From: Actinomycetes bacterium
GTDB lineage: Bacteria; Actinomycetota; Actinomycetes; S36-B12
Reading direction: 5' to 3'
Length of the DNA stretch: 56,806 nt
NCBI GenBank assembly: GCA_024641635.1
Contig: JAHECS010000006.1
Coordinates: 31,062-87,867 of the forward strand
This document shows, in pieces, positions 8,786 through 17,031 of this stretch (positions are counted from its first letter, which is position 1; each line of letters opens with the position of its first letter). A program made the position numbers and the translations under genes. The notes beneath the pieces are model-generated. The model was not told the DNA's origin. It saw only the letters and a program-made list of their open reading frames with translations, and did no database searches.

Positions 8786-9682
8786 GTGAGCGCGACGACC
8801 ACCGAGCCAGAGCGCGGCGCCCCACGGCGCCGCGCTCTGGTCGGTCGCGCCGTCTTCGCAGGGCCGGGCCTGCTGTACGTCACGCTCTTCATGACGCTGC
8901 CCCTGCTCATCATCGCGAGCTACACCGTCCTGACCCGAGGCAGGTTCGGCGGTGTCGAGACGGAGTTCACGTTCGACAACTTCGCCAAGGCCCTGCAGCC
9001 GATCTACCTGTCCGTCCTCGGCAACTCCCTGCTCATCGCGAGCATCACGACCGCGCTCGCGCTGCTGCTCGGGTACCCCACCGCCTACGCCATCGCGCGC
9101 CTGCCGCGTCAGTGGAGGACCGTCGCCCTGGTGCTCGTGGTCCTGCCCTTCTGGTCCAACTTCCTCATCCGGACCTACGCCTGGATCATCCTGCTCAACT
9201 CCGAGGGTCCCCTGAACACGGCACTCGTCAACCTGGGCATCGTCGGAGCGCCGCTCGACCTCCTCTACAACCGGGGGGCGGTGGTCGTCGGCCTGCTCTA
9301 CGCGTACCTGCCGCTGATGATCCTGCCCGTCTACGCGTCCATCGAGCGCCTCGATCCCGAGCTCCAGGAGGCCGCTCGAAACCTGGGCGCGGGCAAGGTA
9401 CGCACCTTCCTCGACGTGACCCTCCCGCTCACCTTGCCGGGGACGCTCATCGGCGCCATCTTCGTCTTCGTGCCCAGCATGGGGAACTTCGTCGTGCCCG
9501 AGCTGCTCGGTGGCGGGAAGACGGAGATGGTGGGCAATCTCATCCGCGACCAGTTCCTCGTCGCCCGGAACTGGCCGTTCGGCGCCGTCCTCGCGCTGTC
9601 CGTCGTGGCCTTCCTCGTCATCCTCTTCGCCATCCAGGCGGCGATCGGCCGACGGATCAACGGGGGTGGAGCCCGTGCGTAG
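8786..9682 (+). CDS. potB: Polyamine ABC transporter permease, PotB type
   Basis: A 298-aa inner-membrane permease with about six transmembrane helices and the ABC permease EAA loop (EAARNLGAGKVRTFLDVTLPL, about 200-220) that contacts the ATPase. The N-terminal sequence AGPGLLYVTLFMTLPLLIIASYTVL and the WSNFLIRTYAWIILL segment are characteristic of PotB/PotH. It starts at GTG 20 bp after potD and overlaps potC. Confidence 0.92.
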   Translation: MSATTTEPERGAPRRRALVGRAVFAGPGLLYVTLFMTLPLLIIASYTVLTRGRFGGVETEFTFDNFAKALQPIYLSVLGNSLLIASITTALALLLGYPTAYAIARLPRQWRTVALVLVVLPFWSNFLIRTYAWIILLNSEGPLNTALVNLGIVGAPLDLLYNRGAVVVGLLYAYLPLMILPVYASIERLDPELQEAARNLGAGKVRTFLDVTLPLTLPGTLIGAIFVFVPSMGNFVVPELLGGGKTEMVGNLIRDQFLVARNWPFGAVLALSVVAFLVILFAIQAAIGRRINGGGARA

Positions 9683-10445
9683 GGTTGGCTGGCTCCATCT
9701 CCCCCTGTGGCTGACGTACGTGTTCCTCTACGTGCCGATCGCCGTCCTCGTCGTCATGTCCTTCAACGCCAGCAAGACCCCGTTCACCTGGAAGGGCTTC
9801 AGCACCCGCTGGTACGGAGAGCTCCTGCAGGACGACCTCATCCGCCAGGGCTTCATCAACACGATGATCGTGGCCGTGGGTGCGACGGTCATCGCCACCT
9901 CGCTCGGCACGCTCCTGGCGATCGGGCTGAATCGGTACTTCAGATCCGCCCTGCTCGAGGCCTACGCACTGACGCCGGCCATCATCCCTGACCTCGCACT
10001 CGCCATCGGACTGCTGGCCCTGTTCGCACTCGTCGGCGTGACGCTCGGGCTGCACACCGTCCTGCTGGCGCACGTCGTCTTCGGCATGGCCTTCGTGGCT
10101 GCGGTCGTCCTGGCCAGGCTCGGGCACGCCGACCCCAGCCTGGAGGAGGCCAGCCGCGACCTGGGAGCCGGTCCGGTGAGCACCTTCTTCCGCATCACCG
10201 TGCCCACGCTCATGCCGGCCATCGTCGCCGGCGCCCTCCTCGTCTTCACGCTGAGCCTGGACGAGTTCGTCATCGCCTTCTTCACGGACGGCCCCTCGAC
10301 TCCGACCCTCCCGATCGTCATCTACTCCATGGTCCGCTTCGGCGTGACGCCCGAGATCAACGCCCTGGCCGCCCTCCTGCTCCTCGTGAGCTTCACCATC
10401 GTCATCTCCGCCCAACGGATCACCAAGCTCACGGATGCGCTATGA
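9666..10445 (+). CDS. potC: Polyamine ABC transporter permease, PotC type
   Basis: A second membrane subunit, about 259 aa, with six predicted helices and an EAA loop (EEASRDLGAGPVSTFFRITVPTLMPAI). The segments FLYVPIAVLVVMSFNAS and TLSLDEFVIAFFTDGP are strongly PotC/PotI-like. GTG at 9666 or 9675 could be the start; both lie inside the end of potB (17- or 8-bp overlap), and neither has an ideal ribosome binding site. The length matches PotC (about 260 aa). The stop overlaps the potA ATG (ATGA), so the transport genes are translationally coupled. Confidence 0.9.
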   Translation: MEPVRRVGWLHLPLWLTYVFLYVPIAVLVVMSFNASKTPFTWKGFSTRWYGELLQDDLIRQGFINTMIVAVGATVIATSLGTLLAIGLNRYFRSALLEAYALTPAIIPDLALAIGLLALFALVGVTLGLHTVLLAHVVFGMAFVAAVVLARLGHADPSLEEASRDLGAGPVSTFFRITVPTLMPAIVAGALLVFTLSLDEFVIAFFTDGPSTPTLPIVIYSMVRFGVTPEINALAALLLLVSFTIVISAQRITKLTDAL

Positions 10446-11521
10446 CCGAGACCGAACCCGCCCTCCTCTCCCTCGCGCACCTGACCAAGTCCTTCGGTGA
10501 CACCCGCGCCGTCGACGATGTCAGCCTCGACATCCGCGCCAACGAGTTCTTCGCCCTCCTCGGGCCCAGCGGCTGCGGCAAGACGACGCTGCTCCGGAGC
10601 ATCGCCGGCTTCGAGCAGCCCGACAGCGGCTCGATCACCATGCCCGGCCAGGACGGCAAGCCCGATGTCGACCTGCGCGCCCTTCCACCCGAGCGACGCC
10701 CGATCAACCTGATGTTCCAGTCCTACGCCCTGTTCCCCCACATGTCCGTCGAGAAGAACGTCGCCTACGGCCTCGAACGCGAGAGGCTCGGCAAGAGCGA
10801 GGTCCGCTCACGCGTCGGTGAGGTGCTCGACACGGTCGGCCTCACCGACAAGGCGAAGGCGAGGCCCGCGCAGCTATCCGGTGGCCAGCGCCAAAGGGTC
10901 GCCCTGGCCCGGGCCATCGTCAAGCGCCCTCGGCTGCTCCTTCTCGACGAGCCGCTGTCCGCCCTCGACCGCAAGGTTCGCGCGGAGATGCAGCTGGAGC
11001 TGAAGCGCCTCCAGCACGAGGTGGGCATCACCTTCGTGGTCGTCACGCACGACCAGGAGGAGGCCATGTCGATGGCCGACCGGATCGCCGTCATGCACGA
11101 CGGTCGCGTCCAGCAGGTGGACACGCCCGTCGACCTGTACCAGCGCCCGGCGAACACGTTCGTTGCCGACTTCATCGGCTCCAGCAACGCCTTCCAGGGG
11201 ACACGCCAGCCGGCAGGGGTGGATGTGCCCGGGCTCGGCCTCCTCCCGGGGCTGCCGGGCGGTGACGGGACCGGCGAGGCAGCCGTCCTCGTCGTGCGAC
11301 CCGAGGACATGCAGGTGGTCGACGCCGATCGCGCCGTACTGACCGGCGAGGTGCTGGACACCCAGTTCTTCGGTGGGCGGTCGACCATCGCCGTTGCCGT
11401 GCCAGGACACGCGGCGCCCGTCACGGCCACTCAACAGGGCACCGCCGACGTCGTGCGGGGCGCTCGGGTCCACCTGGCCTGGCTGCCCGACAAGGGTGTC
11501 GTGCTCCGTGCGCAGGAGTGA
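10442..11521 (+). CDS. potA: Polyamine ABC transporter ATP-binding protein
   Basis: A 359-aa ATPase energising PotBC. Walker A GPSGCGKTT, Q-loop (MFQSYALFPHMSV), signature LSGGQRQRVALARA, Walker B LLLLDEPLSALD and the switch His (VTHDQEEAM) are intact. A C-terminal TOBE regulatory domain follows (about 280-359, VVRPEDMQVVD...). Length and architecture are standard for PotA/MalK-type ATPases. It overlaps potC by 4 bp and is followed after 9 bp by the amine oxidase. Confidence 0.93.
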   Translation: MTETEPALLSLAHLTKSFGDTRAVDDVSLDIRANEFFALLGPSGCGKTTLLRSIAGFEQPDSGSITMPGQDGKPDVDLRALPPERRPINLMFQSYALFPHMSVEKNVAYGLERERLGKSEVRSRVGEVLDTVGLTDKAKARPAQLSGGQRQRVALARAIVKRPRLLLLDEPLSALDRKVRAEMQLELKRLQHEVGITFVVVTHDQEEAMSMADRIAVMHDGRVQQVDTPVDLYQRPANTFVADFIGSSNAFQGTRQPAGVDVPGLGLLPGLPGGDGTGEAAVLVVRPEDMQVVDADRAVLTGEVLDTQFFGGRSTIAVAVPGHAAPVTATQQGTADVVRGARVHLAWLPDKGVVLRAQE

Positions 11522-11530
11522 CCACGCCAC

Positions 11531-12937
11531 ATGACGACCTCCACTCTCCGGGCCGCCGACGCCCTCCGCGATGCAGCCCCGCGTCCGTTCTGGACGGATC
11601 GTCCTGGCGCACCCGATCCGTGGCCGCCGCTGGCCGGGGTGACCGAGTGCGACCTCCTCGTGGTCGGCGGCGGGCTCACCGGGCTGTGGACGGCGATCGA
11701 GGCGCGGCGGCTCGACCCTGCCCGCGACGTCCTCCTCGTCGAGGCTCGCCGCATCGCCTTCGGAGCGTCCGGCCGCAACGGCGGCTTCTTCTCGGAGTCG
11801 CTGACCCACGGGCTGGCGCATGGAGCAGAGCTGTGGCCCTCGGAACTGCCGACGCTGCTTCGACTCGGACGTGAGAACGTCCGCGAGATCGCAGCCTTCC
11901 TCGACGACCAGGGAGTGGACGCATCGCTGCGACTGTGCGGCAAGACCGTCGTGGCCACGAGGGCCCATCACATTCCGGCGCTCGAGGCGGCCGCCGAGCT
12001 GAATCGCCGCCATGGCGAGGACGTGACCCTGCTGGATGGTGACGCCGTCCGGGCCGACGTGCGGTCCCCCACGTACCTCGGTGGCCTGCGCCATCGCAGC
12101 GGAGGGGGCCTGCTCGACCCGGGGGCCCTGTGCTGGGGACTGGCGAGGGCGGCGGCGGCGTGCGGCGTCCGGATCCACGAGGAGACCCCCGCTGTCACGA
12201 TGAGGCGCGTCGGGGAGCGCGTCGAGGTGACCACGGATCACGGAACGATCCGGGCCCGGCGGGTCGTCCTTGCCACGAACGCCTACCAGCCCCTGCTGCG
12301 CCGGCTACGCCACCGGGTCATCCCCATCTACGACCACGTCCTCGTCACCGAACCCTTAGACGCCGCGGCCCTCGACTCCCTCGGATGGCTCGAGGCGCAG
12401 GGACTCACCGATCTCGGCAACCAGTTCCACTACTACCGCCGGACGCCGGACGACCGGATCCTCTGGGGCGGATACGACGCGATCTACTACTTCGGGGGCC
12501 GCACCGACGCGGCACGCGAGCAGCGGGACGCGTCGCACGCCTTGCTCGCGCGCCAGTTCTTCGACACGTTTCCCCAGCTCGAGGGTCTGCGGTTCACTCA
12601 CCGATGGGCGGGACTCATCGACTCGACCTCGCGATTCACGCCAGTGTTCGGGACCGCACTCGGGGGTCGAGTGGGCTACGCCGTCGGCTTCACCGGGTTG
12701 GGCGTCGCCTCGTCCCGCTTCGGGGCCCGGGTCGCCCTGGACCTCGTCGACGGGCGTGACACCGAGCGGACCCGACTCGAGCTCGTCCGACGCAAGCCGG
12801 TGCCCTTCCCACCCGAGCCCCTCCGGTACCCCGTCGTCCAGGCGACCCGGGCGGCACTCGCCCGGGAGGACCAGTCCGGGCGACGAGGTGCCTACCTGCG
12901 CACCCTCGACCGCTTCGGGATCGGATTCAACAGCTGA
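11531..12937 (+). CDS. FAD-dependent amine oxidase of the DAO family (PuuB-like)
   Basis: A 468-aa flavoprotein with an N-terminal FAD-binding Rossmann motif (DLLVVGGGLTGLWTAIEARRL) and the FGASGRNGGFFSESLTHG segment typical of gamma-glutamylputrescine oxidase/glycine-oxidase relatives. The C-terminal GFTGLGVASSRFGARVALDL closes the FAD site. By family it oxidises an amine to an aldehyde, with H2O2 and ammonia released. Placement between a polyamine transporter and an aldehyde dehydrogenase supports oxidation of putrescine or a derivative. No glutamate-putrescine ligase gene is present in the window, so a direct substrate or a ligase elsewhere is required. Confidence 0.82.
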   Translation: MTTSTLRAADALRDAAPRPFWTDRPGAPDPWPPLAGVTECDLLVVGGGLTGLWTAIEARRLDPARDVLLVEARRIAFGASGRNGGFFSESLTHGLAHGAELWPSELPTLLRLGRENVREIAAFLDDQGVDASLRLCGKTVVATRAHHIPALEAAAELNRRHGEDVTLLDGDAVRADVRSPTYLGGLRHRSGGGLLDPGALCWGLARAAAACGVRIHEETPAVTMRRVGERVEVTTDHGTIRARRVVLATNAYQPLLRRLRHRVIPIYDHVLVTEPLDAAALDSLGWLEAQGLTDLGNQFHYYRRTPDDRILWGGYDAIYYFGGRTDAAREQRDASHALLARQFFDTFPQLEGLRFTHRWAGLIDSTSRFTPVFGTALGGRVGYAVGFTGLGVASSRFGARVALDLVDGRDTERTRLELVRRKPVPFPPEPLRYPVVQATRAALAREDQSGRRGAYLRTLDRFGIGFNS

Positions 12938-12946
12938 GGAGCAGTC

Positions 12947-14410
12947 ATGACCCTCTCCCACGGACTTCACGTCGACGGGATGACCACCCTGGGCGGCGGC
13001 GAGGTCGCCGTCCTCGTCGATCCGGCGACCGGGGAGGTCAGCGGCGAGCTCGCCCAGGCCTCGATCGACGACGTGTCCACGGCCACCCGGTCGGCGGCCG
13101 CCGCGGCGGCGGGCTGGGCCGACCTCACTCCGGGCGAGCGGGCGAGGGCGCTGCTCCGACTCGCGGACGCGATCGAGGCGGACGGGCAGACCCTGACGGG
13201 ACTCGAGGTCGAGCAGACCGGCAAGCCGTGGTCCGTCGTCGCGGAGGGTGAGCTGCCCTTCGCCGCCGACAACCTGCGCTTCTTCGCCGGTTCCGCCCGC
13301 TCCCTCGAGGGCACGGGAGCCGGCGTCCTGAGCCGTGGCTACACCTCGATGCTGCTGAGGCGACCCATCGGTGTCGTCGGCAGCATCGCCCCGTGGAACT
13401 TCCCCCTGGTCATGGCGGTGTGGAAACTCGGGCCAGCGTTGGCGGCCGGCAACACCGTCGTCCTGAAGCCCGCACCCAGCACACCCGGCACGGCACTGCG
13501 CCTGGCCGAGCTGGCGGCCGAGGCGGGGCTCCCGCCGGGGGTCGTCAACGTGGTGACCGGGGGCGCCGACGTGGGAGCTGCCCTCGTGAGAGACGACCGC
13601 GTGCAGATGGTGTCCGTCACCGGGTCCACATCGACGGGGCGCGCCGTCATGGCCATGGCCGCCGAGAGCACCAAGCGGGTCCACCTCGAGCTCGGCGGAA
13701 AGGCCCCCGCGATCGTCTTCGCCGACGCGGACATCGGCCAGCTCGCCACTGCCGTGACCCTGGGCGCGACCTACAACACCGGTCAGGACTGCACGGCGGC
13801 GACGCGCGTGTACGTCCACGGCTCGCGGCTCGCCGACGTCGTCGACGCCCTCGCCGCGACGATGGCATCCGTCGTCGTCGGTGATCCACGGGATCCGGCC
13901 ACGGACATCGGCCCCCTCATCTCCCTCGGCCACCGCGAGCGGGTGCATGGATTCGTCCAGAGAGCGAGGGACGCCGGTGCCCGGACGGTCACGGGCGGAA
14001 CCGTGCCGGACGGCGGGGGCGCCTACTACCCGCCAACCGTGGTGGTCGACGCGCGCCAGGACAGCGAGATCGTCCAGGGTGAGGTCTTCGGCCCGGTCCT
14101 GGTCGTCGTCCCCTTCGACGACGAGGACGAGGCGGTCAGGCTGGCCAACGACAGCCGGTACGGGCTGGCGAGCTCCGTCTGGACGGCCGACGGCGGGCGG
14201 GCGCTGCGCGTGAGCCACCGCATGGAGGCCGGCGTCACGTGGGTCAACGACCACCTCCCGATCGCCTCTGAGGCACCCCACGGTGGGGTCAAGGGCAGCG
14301 GCTTCGGCAAGGACATGAGCCATGAGGCCGTCCTGGAGTACTCGGTGACCCGCCACCTGATGATCAAGCACTCCGAGCCGGAGCGGCACGACTCCTTCCG
14401 CCCGGCCTGA
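12947..14410 (+). CDS. Aldehyde dehydrogenase, probable aminobutyraldehyde dehydrogenase
   Basis: A 487-aa NAD(P)-dependent aldehyde dehydrogenase. The cofactor-binding Rossmann segment includes GSIAPWNFPL and VSVTGSTSTGRAVM. The general-base Glu248 lies in LELGGKAP and the catalytic Cys282 in NTGQDCTAATRVYV; the C-terminal EVFGPVLVVVPFDDEDEAV is intact. The QDC rather than QxCxS context matches gamma-aminobutyraldehyde/betaine-aldehyde dehydrogenases. It ends the polyamine operon and should convert the oxidase product to GABA or a related acid. ATG preceded by GAGGAG, 9 bp after the oxidase. Confidence 0.87.
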   Translation: MTLSHGLHVDGMTTLGGGEVAVLVDPATGEVSGELAQASIDDVSTATRSAAAAAAGWADLTPGERARALLRLADAIEADGQTLTGLEVEQTGKPWSVVAEGELPFAADNLRFFAGSARSLEGTGAGVLSRGYTSMLLRRPIGVVGSIAPWNFPLVMAVWKLGPALAAGNTVVLKPAPSTPGTALRLAELAAEAGLPPGVVNVVTGGADVGAALVRDDRVQMVSVTGSTSTGRAVMAMAAESTKRVHLELGGKAPAIVFADADIGQLATAVTLGATYNTGQDCTAATRVYVHGSRLADVVDALAATMASVVVGDPRDPATDIGPLISLGHRERVHGFVQRARDAGARTVTGGTVPDGGGAYYPPTVVVDARQDSEIVQGEVFGPVLVVVPFDDEDEAVRLANDSRYGLASSVWTADGGRALRVSHRMEAGVTWVNDHLPIASEAPHGGVKGSGFGKDMSHEAVLEYSVTRHLMIKHSEPERHDSFRPA

Positions 14411-14430
14411 CGCCGTGGCATCGGCACGCG

Positions 14431-15156
14431 TCAGTGCGGCAGGTCGATGACCTCGCCGTCGATGACGACGCGTGCCTCGACCGAGGCCACATGGTCGACG
14501 CCGTCCGGCAGGTGGACGACGATGCCGCTGAGGTAGGCCACATCGACCGGTTCCCGCCCGCGGGCGAGGTCGACGAAGCGTCGCATGTCCTCGACCGCGG
14601 CGCGGCGCGCCAGTTCGGTCAGGTCCAGCAGTGACGGGGTCCGCCCTGGACCCACCATCCCGCCGAGCCGCATGCTGAGCAACGACTGCTCGACGTCCTC
14701 GGGGTCGAGCTCGAAGGTGGTCCGACCGGTCGACAGGTCATCACGGAAGGCGACGAGAGCACCGCAGGCCGCGGAGTCCCGGTGCATTCCGCGACGCTGC
14801 ACGCGCCCGACGGTCCCGTCGGCGTCGATCCCCACGTGCGGCATGCAGAACGCGACGAAGCGATGCCGACCGTCCTCCCCCGGCACGTGACCGAGAGCGG
14901 CCTGCAGTCCCGTCCGCCCGACGAAGACGAGTCCGGCGAGAGCGCCTGCCTGGAAGGGGTGTCCCCAGCGACCGGCCACGGCCTGGTCGAAACCTGACAT
15001 CAGCTCATCTCGGCATACCCCCACGATGGCAAGGCAGTTCGACGGCACGAAGCCGACGCGGGCGAGCGACCACTCGGTCCACGTGAGGAAGTCATCGACG
15101 GGCACGGACTCCCGGACCAGCGCAGTCGCGGCGGCGACTGCTGGGTCGTGGCTCAT
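14431..15156 (-). CDS. LCIB-type (theta-like) carbonic anhydrase homologue
   Basis: A 241-aa soluble protein whose core matches my memory of the algal limiting-CO2-inducible B (LCIB/LCIC) family. It has NCLAIVGVCRDEL, then GALAGLVFVGRTGLQAALGHVP, then PHVGIDADGTVGRVQRRG, then AACGAL. The zinc ligands expected for that beta-CA-like fold are all present: Cys48 (CRDE), His107 (PHVGID) and Cys131 (ACGAL), with Asp50 as the gate residue. If active it would interconvert CO2 and bicarbonate in the cytoplasm. It is third in an operon with an alpha/beta hydrolase and a small membrane protein. Enzymatic activity is inferred; some LCIB members are inactive. Confidence 0.72.
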   Translation of the reverse strand: MSHDPAVAAATALVRESVPVDDFLTWTEWSLARVGFVPSNCLAIVGVCRDELMSGFDQAVAGRWGHPFQAGALAGLVFVGRTGLQAALGHVPGEDGRHRFVAFCMPHVGIDADGTVGRVQRRGMHRDSAACGALVAFRDDLSTGRTTFELDPEDVEQSLLSMRLGGMVGPGRTPSLLDLTELARRAAVEDMRRFVDLARGREPVDVAYLSGIVVHLPDGVDHVASVEARVVIDGEVIDLPH

Positions 15157-15175
15157 GGACGGGCCGGCGAATCGG

Positions 15176-15442
15176 TCAGCGCGCGATCAGCGCGACGACG
15201 ACGATCGCGGACGCCGCGACGATGCCGATGATGATCCATGGCGCCGACTTCTTGACGCGATGGAACCTGGGCTTGCCCGAGCCGTCGGAGATCTCGCCCG
15301 AGGCTCTCAGCTGATCGTTGCTGCGAGCGATGCGACGGGCCTTCTGGAGGCGCTCGTCGGCCGTCGGCTCCTTGACCCCACCCGACACGAAGTCGTCATC
15401 GAGGGTCAGGTCGTCGAAGGGGTCGGGCTCGGTCGTCATCAC
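15176..15442 (-). CDS. Small tail-anchored membrane protein, unknown function
   Basis: About 87-88 aa. An acidic N-terminal half (DPFDDLTLDDDF), a charged helical middle, then one C-terminal transmembrane helix (WIIIGIVAASAIVVVALIA) ending just before the stop. GTG at 15442 overlaps the hydrolase stop by 4 bp; the ATG one codon later is an alternative. Translational coupling to the hydrolase and a 19-bp gap to the LCIB homologue suggest a three-gene operon; it could tether a partner to the membrane, but nothing in the sequence gives a function. Confidence 0.75.
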   Translation of the reverse strand: MMTTEPDPFDDLTLDDDFVSGGVKEPTADERLQKARRIARSNDQLRASGEISDGSGKPRFHRVKKSAPWIIIGIVAASAIVVVALIAR

Positions 15443-16353
15443 TGCTCCTGGTGTTCGCGCTCACCCCAGAGTACGTGCTGACGCGCGCCGACGTGGGCGA
15501 GCACCACCTCGGCGAACCGCTCGGGATCGTGCAGGTGCGGCTCGTGAGCCGCTCCGGGGAACACGATGAAACGGCTGCCCTGCATGAGCTCGTGGGCGGC
15601 GCGACCGTGCGCGATCGGGATCATGGGATCTCGATCACCCCACACGATGAGCACCCGAGATCCTTCGATCATGTGCAGCTTGTCCAGCGCGGAGACGCGT
15701 TGGCCGCGCGGGCTGACCACGCTTCGCAGCGTGGCCAGGAAGGCGGTCCGACGATCCGGCTCGCCCAGCCAGGACACCGTCTCGAGCGCGCGCGGGCTCA
15801 GCGCGTGCGGCTCGATGCCGACTCGTCCGAGCTGCTGCCCCACCCAGGAGGCGCCGCGGAGCGTGCGCTCGTTGATCGCCCAGCCGATGACAAGCTCGGA
15901 CCCCGGCAGCGCCGCTGCCCGAAGTCCGGTGAACGCCTCCTCCCCCAGCCCCCCACTGGACTCCAGAACCATCGCCTCGACGCGGCCGGGGAACTGGTAG
16001 TCGAACTGCAGCGAGACGCCACCGCCCAGGGAGTGGCCCACGAGGTGCACGCGATCCACCCCCAGGTGGTCGAGCAGGTCCCTCAGCGTGCTGGCGAGGG
16101 CACCGAGGCTGTAGTCCCCGGGTGCGCGGGACGACTCGCCATGCCCGGGCAGGTCGACCGCGATGACGTGCTCACCGGCCGCGGCGAGTCGCTCGGGGAC
16201 CTCCCCCCACGTGTCGAGGGACGAGCCGATCCCATGGACGAGGAGAACCGGAGTGCCGGCGCCGCGCCTGCCGACGCGGCGGAACGCGACGTCGCGACCG
16301 TGGATCTCGACGTGCTCGCGCGTCGCTCCGGTGGTTTCCTGCTCGTGGGTCAT
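15439..16353 (-). CDS. Alpha/beta hydrolase
   Basis: A 304-aa alpha/beta hydrolase fold enzyme. Features: oxyanion strand VLLVHGIGSSLDTW, nucleophile elbow GHSLGGG, acid in VWGDRDPMIP, and the catalytic His in PGAAHEPHLHDPE. Substrate unknown; relatives include esterases, epoxide hydrolases and haloperoxidase-like enzymes. ATG at 16353 has GGAGG about nine bases upstream. A -10 TATAGT lies inside a strong inverted repeat upstream (16380-16403), so the gene and the two downstream genes are probably repressor-controlled. Confidence 0.87.
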   Translation of the reverse strand: MTHEQETTGATREHVEIHGRDVAFRRVGRRGAGTPVLLVHGIGSSLDTWGEVPERLAAAGEHVIAVDLPGHGESSRAPGDYSLGALASTLRDLLDHLGVDRVHLVGHSLGGGVSLQFDYQFPGRVEAMVLESSGGLGEEAFTGLRAAALPGSELVIGWAINERTLRGASWVGQQLGRVGIEPHALSPRALETVSWLGEPDRRTAFLATLRSVVSPRGQRVSALDKLHMIEGSRVLIVWGDRDPMIPIAHGRAAHELMQGSRFIVFPGAAHEPHLHDPERFAEVVLAHVGARQHVLWGEREHQEQ

Positions 16354-16379
16354 GGCATTCCTCCGTCATCTACCCGTCA

Positions 16380-16418
16380 GTAACCTACTATACCGTAGGT
16401 TACGGTTCCGTAGGTTAT
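16380..16418 (-). promoter_or_regulatory. Operator/promoter with three half-sites upstream of the hydrolase operon
   Basis: GTAACCTAC (16380-16388) and GTAGGTTAC (16395-16403) form a perfect 9-bp inverted repeat with a 6-bp spacer. A third copy GTAGGTTA (16410-16417) follows in direct orientation 15 bp on. The leftward -10 TATAGT (complement of 16387-16392) lies within the inverted repeat, so a bound repressor would occlude it. No regulator gene adjoins it. The third half-site overlaps the SOUL gene stop. Confidence 0.7.
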
Positions 16419-16978
16419 TCGGGAGCGACGACCGGCAGCACGACTTCGTTGCGACGCGCGAACGGCGGCTTCCACGGCGGGTCGAATCGAGCCCACCTCA
16501 CGGCGCCGTTCGGGGTCCAGCCTGCCTGCGCCGCGGCGTCGAGCAGGGCGCGGGTGTGCCGCTCCACATTCGCACGGGTCCAGCGGCCCGACCACCGGAG
16601 GGCGACCGCCTCCTCGGCCGGCAGGGCCCGCAGCGACACGCGTGCATCGAGCGGTTCCGGGTAGTCGGCGAGCGCACCGGCGCCCGGAAGCACGAAGGAG
16701 ACAACCCATCGTCCTCCAGCCGTTGCCTCCTGGATGACCGGCGCCGTCATGTCGAGTCGCCGTCCCTCGGACTGCTGCACGACCGGCGCGGTCATCGCCA
16801 GCCGATCGCCCGCTCGGTTGCGGCCGTTGATGTACCCCGCGAGTGCAGAGAAGGCCCGGTTGCCTGCCTGTTCCATGGATCCGGCGACCGCGACGTCGGC
16901 CACCACGCAGGCGTCGTAGCGACGCAGTTCAACGCCGCCATGCGATGCCAGGACGGTGTACGACTGCTCCTCGGTCAT
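16415..16978 (-). CDS. SOUL-family haem-binding protein
   Basis: A 187-aa SOUL/HEBP domain protein. Family-typical segments are ELRRYDACVVADV near the start, NRAFSALAGYINGRNRAGDRLAMTAPVVQ and LDMTAPVIQ in the middle, and WSGRWTRANVERHTRALLDA towards the end. Known members bind haem or tetrapyrroles; bacterial function is poorly defined. ATG at 16978 (MTEEQSYTVL) gives the family's usual length; an in-frame extension to 17059 would overlap the divergent MFS start. No signal peptide. No ribosome binding site is obvious, so the start is moderately certain. Confidence 0.82.
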   Translation of the reverse strand: MTEEQSYTVLASHGGVELRRYDACVVADVAVAGSMEQAGNRAFSALAGYINGRNRAGDRLAMTAPVVQQSEGRRLDMTAPVIQEATAGGRWVVSFVLPGAGALADYPEPLDARVSLRALPAEEAVALRWSGRWTRANVERHTRALLDAAAQAGWTPNGAVRWARFDPPWKPPFARRNEVVLPVVAPE

Positions 16979-17019
16979 GAGTGGTGAAACATGCCTGAGG
17001 CCAGCGGCATTCCACGGCC

Positions 17020-17025
17020 TATCGT
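17020..17025 (+). promoter_or_regulatory. -10 hexamer of a probable leaderless promoter (MFS gene)
   Basis: TATCGT ends 6 nt before the ATG at 17032, placing the transcription start on or next to the start codon. No Shine-Dalgarno sequence is present (bases before ATG are GGCGCC). It also lies between CCACG and CGTGG arms (17012-17027). Confidence 0.5.
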
Positions 17026-17031
17026 GGCGCC

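Noticed and set aside
12356-14389. Long open frame antisense to the amine oxidase and aldehyde dehydrogenase
   Set aside because: Composition typical of a codon-bias shadow; both plus-strand genes carry complete catalytic motifs.
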